Below, piece by piece: positions 58,461 through 64,000 of a DNA stretch of 64,000 nucleotides; positions within the stretch are counted from its first letter, which is position 1; each line of letters begins with the position of its first letter. The stretch comes from Staphylococcus nepalensis (lineage in GTDB: Bacteria; Bacillota; Bacilli; Staphylococcales; Staphylococcaceae). Where the stretch lies: positions 124,001 through 188,000 of the forward strand of contig NZ_BMCF01000006.1 in the NCBI RefSeq assembly GCF_014635045.1. The letters are read 5' to 3'. The notes beneath the pieces were generated by a model. That model made no database searches. It had not been told where the DNA came from and saw only the letters and a list, made by a program, of their open reading frames with translations. The position numbers and the translations under genes were made by a program.

Positions 58461-58490
58461 CCACTGCCTAATGTTGGGCAGTGGTTTTTA
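58461..58490 (+). terminator. Plus-strand terminator overlapping the DinB-like gene's stop
   Basis: Perfect CCACTGCC / GGCAGTGG stem, 8-base loop and TTTTT. The T-run is on the plus strand and overlaps the minus-strand stop codon. Confidence 0.8.
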
Positions 58491-58958
58491 ATTTAATTTA
58501 TTAATCATAGATTTTAATAATACAATTTGACCAAAGTGTCGATTAGTATGAATAATAGCAAAATGTATAGATTGATTAAAATTTTCCATATAAACGTCTA
58601 CATCTTTAAGTACAATTGGTTCATTTCTATCTTTCTTTAATTGTTTTTCTAAAGCATTAAGAATTCTATCAAGTTGTTCATCTAATAATTTTTTTAGTGC
58701 GGTAAAAGAAGGTTCATAACCATCAAAATCTTTTGGTGATGTTCCCCACAAAAAATATTTTGCAGGCGTTTGATCTAAAACATTTTCCCCATTAATAGTT
58801 TCAAATACTAAAAAATCATTCAATAAAATTAAATGACCTAATTGCCATTTGATATTATTATTAGCAACGTTTGGTTGATAAGTAGCTATTTCCTCATCTA
58901 TGTCTCTTATATGCTTTTTTAATAAATTATATGAAGCTTGGATTTGCTCTTTAATCAT
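58488..58958 (-). CDS. DinB/YfiT-like putative metal-dependent hydrolase
   Basis: 156 residues, four-helix DinB fold. The histidine triad is visible: H42 (GHLILLNDF), H137 and H141 (HTNRHFGQ). Such proteins bind Zn or Ni and include thiol-S-transferases (bacillithiol). Staphylococci make bacillithiol, so a BstA-like role is possible but unproven. GAGGAGTTATAAAAA precedes the ATG. Confidence 0.8.
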   Translation of the reverse strand: MIKEQIQASYNLLKKHIRDIDEEIATYQPNVANNNIKWQLGHLILLNDFLVFETINGENVLDQTPAKYFLWGTSPKDFDGYEPSFTALKKLLDEQLDRILNALEKQLKKDRNEPIVLKDVDVYMENFNQSIHFAIIHTNRHFGQIVLLKSMINKLN

Positions 58959-59110
58959 TTTTTATAACTCCTCATTTGAAATATTTGATATTAAATCCAT
59001 TCTAGGGTTAAAACAATATCATTTATGTTTATTTATCACAAAGTAATAACTACAAATTTGTAACGTACTTTTTTATAAGCAAGGCAAATCTGTGTTAATA
59101 CCATGGCAAT

Positions 59111-59143
59111 AAAAAAAGCTCTCAACCACTTGGGCTGAGAGCT
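59111..59143 (-). terminator. Terminator of ssrA
   Basis: AGCTCTCA / TGAGAGCT perfect stem with TTTTTTTA on the minus strand, six bases after the RNA's 3' end. Confidence 0.92.
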
Positions 59144-59149
59144 CTGTAA

Positions 59150-59506
59150 TGGAGACGGCGGGATTCGAACCCGCGTCCAGAGGTCCTGATACTAATCTTT
59201 CTACGTGTGTAGTCTATCAAGGCATTTCGCACAATGTTAGGTGATAGACAGCCGACATTGTGCTAGCTTGGTTAATCTCTTCTAGGCAGACTTCAAGCGG
59301 CAGTACCTAGCGTATCCTATTAAAGTTGAATCGCGTTAACTGCACATAGGAAATGCAGTTAGGCGATGCAGAGTGCTATTACGCAGCTACTGCGAAATTA
59401 TTGTTTGATTTGTCAGTTAATTTTTAACTGTGTGTGTTGGTGCGGAGACAACCCTCCGACACGCTTAACCAGCTCGGGGACCCCTGTCGAATCCAAAAAC
59501 GTCCCC
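59150..59506 (-). ncRNA. ssrA: Transfer-messenger RNA
   Basis: The 5' end GGGGACGTTTTTGGATTCG, followed by ACAGGGG, and the 3' T-arm GGTTCGAATCCCGCC form the tRNA-like part, with acceptor stem GGGGACG / CGTCTCC. CCA is not encoded. The tag reading frame (59379-59414) encodes DKSNNNFAVAA and ends TAA. It rescues stalled ribosomes with SmpB, encoded just upstream. Confidence 0.97.
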
Positions 59507-59511
59507 CTAAT

Positions 59512-59540
59512 AATATAATGTACTTTCTGCAGACTTTAAA
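59512..59540 (-). promoter_or_regulatory. ssrA promoter
   Basis: TTTAAA (59535-59540), 17-base spacer, TATATT (59512-59517) on the minus strand, placing the start at the GGGGACG 5' end. A large inverted repeat (TAATATAATGT...ACATATTATATTA) between smpB and ssrA overlaps it. Confidence 0.65.
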
Positions 59541-59607
59541 CTATACATCTTTTTCAGAAAGCACATATTATATTACCAAAGATCGGTGTCTTTGGCAATA
59601 TTTTCGC

Positions 59608-60072
59608 TTAATAACGCGCTTTAAGTGCTCTATCTACATCACGTTTCATTGCTTTTTCTTTCAATGCTTGACGTTTATCATGTCTTTTCTTACCTCTTGC
59701 AACGCCAAGTAAGACTTTACATTGACCGTGTTTTAAATAGAGTTTTAAAGGGATAATTGAGTAACCAATTTCTCTTGTACGTTCGCCTAATTTCAATATT
59801 TCACGTTTGTGTAATAGGAGTTTACGTGAACGACGAGGGTCATGGTTAAATCGATTACCTTCTTCATATGGAGCAATGTGCATATTGTTTAAAAATATTT
59901 CGCCACGATTTACTTGCGCATAGCTATCTTTAAGGTTTGCACTGCCACGACGAATGGACTTGATTTCCGTCCCTTTTAACACAATGCCCGCTTCAACCGT
60001 ATCTTCAATATTAAAATCATGTCTTGCTTTACGATTTTCAGCTAACGTTCCTGGTGATTTTTTCTTTGGCAT
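59608..60072 (-). CDS. smpB: SsrA-binding protein SmpB
   Basis: 154 residues. Begins [43 protein letters not shown] is the family core, and the basic tail ends [20 protein letters not shown] plus VDRALKARY. It brings tmRNA to stalled ribosomes. It sits 22 bases after rnr and directly upstream of ssrA. RNase R degrades aberrant mRNA in the same rescue pathway, which fits the cluster. Confidence 0.97.
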   Translation of the reverse strand: MPKKKSPGTLAENRKARHDFNIEDTVEAGIVLKGTEIKSIRRGSANLKDSYAQVNRGEIFLNNMHIAPYEEGNRFNHDPRRSRKLLLHKREILKLGERTREIGYSIIPLKLYLKHGQCKVLLGVARGKKRHDKRQALKEKAMKRDVDRALKARY

Positions 60073-60094
60073 TGAGTTTCACCTCTTTGTTGAA

Positions 60095-62467
60095 TTATTT
60101 TTTCTTCTTACGAGCTTTATTTTTAACCTTTTTATCTTTATAAAATGGTTTATGTTTTGTATTGCCACTAGCTTGTTTGTTTTTATTTCGCTGATTTTTA
60201 CCTTTACGTTGTTTTTTCTTACCTTTTTTATCGTCATTGGATTTATCTAGTGACTTACCAAGTGGTTTAGCTTGGATTGTCTTACCATGTGAAGGTCGTT
60301 GGCTACGTTCTTTTCTAGGTAACGGCATACCGACGATTTGAAAATCAATCATGCGTTCATCTACATCGACATTAACTACTTTAATATTAACGGGATCGCC
60401 AATGCGGAATACTTTAGCTTGTCGTTCACCTATCATTGCCATTTGACGTTCATCGAAGTTATAGTAATCATCCGTCATGTCTGATACGTGTACCATGCCC
60501 TCAATGGTGTTTGGCAATTCAATAAACATACCAAAATTAGCTACAGAACTAATGATACCTTCATATTCTTCTCCAATATGTTGAACCATGTATTCTGCTT
60601 TCTTCAATTCATCTGTGTCACGTTCTGCTTCAATCGCTCTACGTTCTCTTTGAGATGTGTGGTCTGCGATTTCTGGTAGCAGTTCTTCCCATTTATTAAG
60701 TTCTTTATCATCCATCGTTTTATCAACAAGATATTTACGGATGAGTCTATGAACTATTAAATCTGGGTATCTACGTATAGGCGATGTAAAGTGTGTATAG
60801 TGCTCGGCAGATAAGCCAAAATGCCCTAAATTGACATCATCATAACGTGCTTGTTGCATTGACCGTAACATCATAGTAGAAATGACCATTTGTTCCGGTT
60901 GACCTTCTACTTCTTGTTGGATTTTTTGTAAAGTAGATGGGTGAATTTCTTCGCCAGTACCTTTGATCATTATTCCAAAATTAGTAATAAAATCAAAGAA
61001 TTGACGTAGACGTTCTGATTTAGGTTGTTCGTGTACACGATATATGAACGGTACATCTAAACGATCAAAATGTTCTGCTATTGTTTCATTGGCAGCTAAC
61101 ATAAATGATTCAATAAGACGTTCGCCTTCGCCACGTTCTCTTAATTCAACATCAGTAGGTATACCTTCTTCATTTACAAGTACTTTTGCTTCACTGATAT
61201 CGAAATCTATTTCACCGCGGCGTTTTCTCATATTGATTAAGCGTTCAGATAAATCTTTTGCTAAATCAAGCATTGGTGTCACTTCGTTATATTTATCGCG
61301 CGTCTCTTTATTTTGATCTGTAATAATTTCGTTTACTTCATCGTAAGTCATACGATAATTTGAGTGAATGACACTATCAAAGATTTCATGATTAACGACA
61401 TCGCCACGTTCATCTAACTCCATCTGGCAACTTAATGTTAATCTATCTACATTTGGATTTAATGAACAGATGCCGTTACTGAGTCGATGTGGAATCATAG
61501 GGATTACGCGATCCACTAAATAAACACTCGTTGCACGATCGTATGCTTCTTCATTTAGCGCTGAGCCTTCTGTTACATAGTAACTGACATCTGCAATGCT
61601 GACTGTTAATTGTGTATGACCGTTCTCTAGTTTTTTCACACTAATTGCATCGTCCAAGTCTTTAGCATCTGCACCGTCAATCGTAATCGTTAGTTCATCT
61701 CTTAAATCACGACGACCTTCTATTTCAGATGGTTTAATCTCATCTGGTACTGCTTCAGCTTCTTCTAACACTTTATCTGGAAATTCAATTTCGATACCAT
61801 GTTGATAGATGATAGATAAAATATCTACGCCTGGATCGTTTTTATGGCCTAAAATAGCTGAAACTTGTCCTTCTGGATTATCTGTGCCATCTGCATATTT
61901 AGTAATCTGTACTAATACTTTATGTCCATCTACAGCGCCTAGGTTATGACCTTTCGGAATAAATACATCTTGCATGATACGTTTATCGTCGGGTAGTACA
62001 AAACCAAAGTGTCTTGCTTCACTATACGTACCTACGACTTGAGTGACGGAGTGTTTCTCAATTGATTTAACTTCTCCTTCAAGTTTACCTTTATGTTCAC
62101 CCTTAGAGTGTTGTAATTCGACAAGTACAGTGTCTCCATCCATTGCACGATTAATCTTAGTTGGTGGGATAAAGATATCATCTGTATCACCATCTTCTGG
62201 ACGTAAAAACGCAAAGCCCTTTTTATTTTGGCTTAATGTTCCTCTAATTAATTCGGATTGTTTTGATTTTTTAGATCCCTTACGTTGGTACCTATCTGTC
62301 TTTGTACGTTGAATTAACCCGGTTTGTTCTAATTCAACGAGCACCTTGATTAAGTCTCTAAATGAGTCGGCACTGTTTAAACCTAATGCATCTTGAAAAT
62401 CAGATACAGACATGGGTTCATAATCTGGTTGTTTGATAATTTCTTCAATGGATTGCTTTAAATTCAT
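60095..62467 (-). CDS. rnr: Ribonuclease R
   Basis: 790 residues. Order: N-terminal winged helix, two cold-shock domains, RNB catalytic domain (about 240-570, with DGADAKDLDDAI holding the metal-binding aspartates), S1 domain (about 620-705) and a long Lys/Arg-rich tail. A 3'-5' exoribonuclease that degrades structured RNA and rRNA and tmRNA-marked messages. GAAAGGAGGGGCATA precedes the ATG. Confidence 0.97.
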   Translation of the reverse strand: MNLKQSIEEIIKQPDYEPMSVSDFQDALGLNSADSFRDLIKVLVELEQTGLIQRTKTDRYQRKGSKKSKQSELIRGTLSQNKKGFAFLRPEDGDTDDIFIPPTKINRAMDGDTVLVELQHSKGEHKGKLEGEVKSIEKHSVTQVVGTYSEARHFGFVLPDDKRIMQDVFIPKGHNLGAVDGHKVLVQITKYADGTDNPEGQVSAILGHKNDPGVDILSIIYQHGIEIEFPDKVLEEAEAVPDEIKPSEIEGRRDLRDELTITIDGADAKDLDDAISVKKLENGHTQLTVSIADVSYYVTEGSALNEEAYDRATSVYLVDRVIPMIPHRLSNGICSLNPNVDRLTLSCQMELDERGDVVNHEIFDSVIHSNYRMTYDEVNEIITDQNKETRDKYNEVTPMLDLAKDLSERLINMRKRRGEIDFDISEAKVLVNEEGIPTDVELRERGEGERLIESFMLAANETIAEHFDRLDVPFIYRVHEQPKSERLRQFFDFITNFGIMIKGTGEEIHPSTLQKIQQEVEGQPEQMVISTMMLRSMQQARYDDVNLGHFGLSAEHYTHFTSPIRRYPDLIVHRLIRKYLVDKTMDDKELNKWEELLPEIADHTSQRERRAIEAERDTDELKKAEYMVQHIGEEYEGIISSVANFGMFIELPNTIEGMVHVSDMTDDYYNFDERQMAMIGERQAKVFRIGDPVNIKVVNVDVDERMIDFQIVGMPLPRKERSQRPSHGKTIQAKPLGKSLDKSNDDKKGKKKQRKGKNQRNKNKQASGNTKHKPFYKDKKVKNKARKKKK

Positions 62468-62502
62468 TATGCCCCTCCTTTCTATAATTAAATACTATAA
62501 AT

Positions 62503-63243
62503 TTATTTTGACCAATCTAATGATTCTAAATATTGGTATATATCTTCAAAAACTGTTTCTTTTTCTTTATCTATTGTGATGACATGTCCTGAATTCGCAT
62601 ACCATTTAATATCTTTCTCATCTGATTCGCTCTCATTGTATATAATGTTTGCAGAATCGGTATTAATCATTTGATCTTGTTCACCTTGTATAACGAGTAA
62701 AGGATCCATCACTTCGTCTACTTGGTCTCTTACACTTTGAATTTGTTCTTGTAAATCTTTTAAAGTGTCTGTGGGGTGAAATACATCCATTTCTTTTTCA
62801 ATTGTAGCTTCATCTTTTCCCTCGTATTTTTTAAAATTACGGGCATACTCTAAAACACCATCAAACATTGCGCCTTCTGTCTTGATATGCATAGGCGTAC
62901 ACATTGTTATAATACCCTTTACATCTCTGTCTAAGCTTATTTTTAACGCATAGCAACCGCCTAGAGATAAACCTGCTACAACGATTTCATCATATCCTTT
63001 ATCCACAAGAAATTGGTACCCGTCTATCGCATCTTTATACCACGCAAATGGACTTGATTGCAATATTTCTTCGGGTGGTGCAGCATGACCATCATATTGT
63101 GGTGCGTAAGATGTATAACCTTTTTTCTGTAAGAATCTACCTAATTGTCTTACATCTGAAGAATTTCCTGTAAAACCGTGTAAAAGTAATACAGCACGAT
63201 TGCCTTCTTCAAAAAAGAATGGCTCTGGTAATTTAATTTGCAT
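62503..63243 (-). CDS. Carboxylesterase (Est30-like)
   Basis: 246 residues of alpha/beta hydrolase fold. Oxyanion [10 protein letters not shown] near 22, nucleophile S93 in [10 protein letters not shown], acid in [13 protein letters not shown] near 195 and histidine in [11 protein letters not shown] near 225. Closely matches the Geobacillus Est30-type monoacyl esterases conserved upstream of rnr in staphylococci. Native substrate unknown. Confidence 0.9.
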   Translation of the reverse strand: MQIKLPEPFFFEEGNRAVLLLHGFTGNSSDVRQLGRFLQKKGYTSYAPQYDGHAAPPEEILQSSPFAWYKDAIDGYQFLVDKGYDEIVVAGLSLGGCYALKISLDRDVKGIITMCTPMHIKTEGAMFDGVLEYARNFKKYEGKDEATIEKEMDVFHPTDTLKDLQEQIQSVRDQVDEVMDPLLVIQGEQDQMINTDSANIIYNESESDEKDIKWYANSGHVITIDKEKETVFEDIYQYLESLDWSK

Positions 63244-63348
63244 CGTGGTTCAACCCTTTCGTCCTAGCAATTGATTTAATATGAATCATACTCAAAATAT
63301 ATTCCCTAAATTTAATCATTTAAAAAATCGGATAATACTATTATAAAT

Positions 63349-63379
63349 AAAAAAGCCCGACTTTAACATTGTCGGACCT
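63349..63379 (-). terminator. Terminator of secG
   Basis: GGTCCGAC / GTCGGGCT stem with TTTTTTA on the minus strand, overlapping the end of secG. Confidence 0.8.
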
Positions 63380-63612
63380 TATAAACCAAAATAACTTATG
63401 CCTAACATTAACAAGAAGAAAATGACAGACAATACAATTGTTAATCTATGCAAGAATAAATCAACGCCACGTTGTTTTTGTTTACCAAATAACTGTTCGG
63501 CGCCACCGCTTATCGCACCTGATAGTCCATTACTTTTACCTTCTTGGAGTAATACAACAGTCACTAATGCAATACAATCTAATATTAAAATGATCATGAA
63601 AAATGCATGCAT
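63379..63612 (-). CDS. secG: Protein translocase subunit SecG
   Basis: About 77 residues: two membrane helices joined by a Gly-rich loop, [20 protein letters not shown] then [12 protein letters not shown], the SecG hallmark. Part of the SecYEG translocon. The ATG at 63612 (MHAFFMIIL) follows GGAGGACAATTTTT; the frame to 63648 is non-coding leader. Confidence 0.95.
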   Translation of the reverse strand: MHAFFMIILILDCIALVTVVLLQEGKSNGLSGAISGGAEQLFGKQKQRGVDLFLHRLTIVLSVIFFLLMLGISYFGL

Positions 63613-63680
63613 AAAAATTGTCCTCCATTCATTATATACGCACCGCATTATATCACACGTTTAACTTGTTTAGCAAACTT

Positions 63681-64000
63681 CTATCTATTAAAAGTACTTT
63701 TACGCTTGATAGACACGACTAACATGTAAACTGCTAAGACGAATGACATAATCAATACTATTGTTAACGGTAAGATATTCACCATTGATTTGACATCTAA
63801 TATTGCTTCGAAAACTGCGTTGATATTAACTAAGTTATATAGAATTTGTGAAGCGAATACTGCAAACATAAACCACCACAAGTATGTATGCCTGTTCCAA
63901 ATTGCAATAACCCCCGTTAAATTGGCTATTACATACATAACACCTGTAAATTGAAAACTGTTTTTTATAACACCAATAGCATTTTCGGAAGGTTTTTGTT
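63681..64000 (-). CDS. Membrane protein (N-terminal part beyond right edge)
   Basis: The frame stays open to the window edge and reads as protein upstream of the first ATG (KPSENAIGVIKNSFQFTGVM), so the gene is partial rather than starting at 63938. Three or more membrane segments are visible, ending MLVVSIKRKSTFNR. No family recognised. It lies 68 bases before secG in the same direction. Confidence 0.7.
   Translation of the reverse strand, partial: QKPSENAIGVIKNSFQFTGVMYVIANLTGVIAIWNRHTYLWWFMFAVFASQILYNLVNINAVFEAILDVKSMVNILPLTIVLIMSFVLAVYMLVVSIKRKSTFNR

Noticed and set aside
59150..59506. ssrA region checked for att-type duplications of the RNA 3' end
   Set aside because: No second copy of the T-arm/acceptor sequence was seen in the window, so no integrated island boundary could be supported.
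60488..61316. Plus-strand frames opposite rnr
   Set aside because: Opposite a highly conserved coding region, no ribosome sites, no recognisable domains.

Overview
The window is low-GC Gram-positive chromosomal DNA with Staphylococcus-type genes throughout: dltX-A-B-C, the SUF operon, metNIQ behind an S-box leader, a tmRNA whose tag ends in NNNFAVAA, a lipid-anchored thermonuclease and many AGGAGG ribosome sites. From memory of S. aureus maps, the core gene order (secG-est-rnr-smpB-ssrA ... nuc ... ohr-aroD ... gcvH ... metNIQ ... suf ... lipA ... dlt) matches the staphylococcal chromosome. The clfA-vwb-emp adhesin/coagulase genes that S. aureus carries between ssrA and nuc are missing. A coagulase-negative species, perhaps of the saprophyticus/xylosus/cohnii group, is my best guess; the sequence alone does not fix the species.

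Layout. (1) 1-3260: end of the D-alanylation operon (dltX, dltA, dltB, start of dltC), on the minus strand. (2) 3264-13077: minus-strand housekeeping genes. These are a 2-hydroxyacid dehydrogenase, a NagD-like HAD phosphatase, a HepT-like (DUF86) protein, YutD, lipoyl synthase, YunD/YunE/YunF homologues (a block also kept together in Bacillus), a nitronate monooxygenase-like enzyme and a CNNM-type transporter. A DUF3055 gene is embedded on the plus strand. (3) 13309-18863: sufCDSUB for Fe-S assembly, with an unusually structured spacer between sufD and sufS. (4) 19230-21482: plus-strand DUF368/PopT undecaprenyl-phosphate translocase and a second CNNM protein. (5) 22187-29513: metNIQ with SAM riboswitch, the thioredoxin-like/Toprim/gcvH/ArsC-like cluster, a thioredoxin, a nitroreductase, aroD and ohr. 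Lipoate-using GcvH and LipA lie in the same neighbourhood.

(6) 29.5-58.5 kb is an accessory interval. It holds short, mostly monocistronic genes on both strands with long AT-rich spacers and many hairpin terminators. Recognisable genes are GNAT acetyltransferases, an Acr3/SBF-like permease, a YfcC-like carrier behind a CodY-like box, copper ATPase CopB behind a CsoR-like operator, a GDPD lipoprotein, alpha/beta hydrolases, SDRs, a Nudix hydrolase, a LysE-type exporter in decay and a lipoprotein thermonuclease. It also contains many tiny membrane peptides, three copies of a small-protein family, a lone Cas2-fold-like protein, a probable anti-Shine-Dalgarno small RNA and at least five frameshifted genes. 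(7) 58.5-64 kb: DinB-like protein, ssrA with its own promoter, smpB, rnr, a carboxylesterase, secG and a membrane gene that runs off the right edge.

No rRNA, tRNA, CRISPR array, intact insertion sequence or prophage was seen. The most interesting material is the set of small unannotated elements in 29-45 kb rather than one large system.
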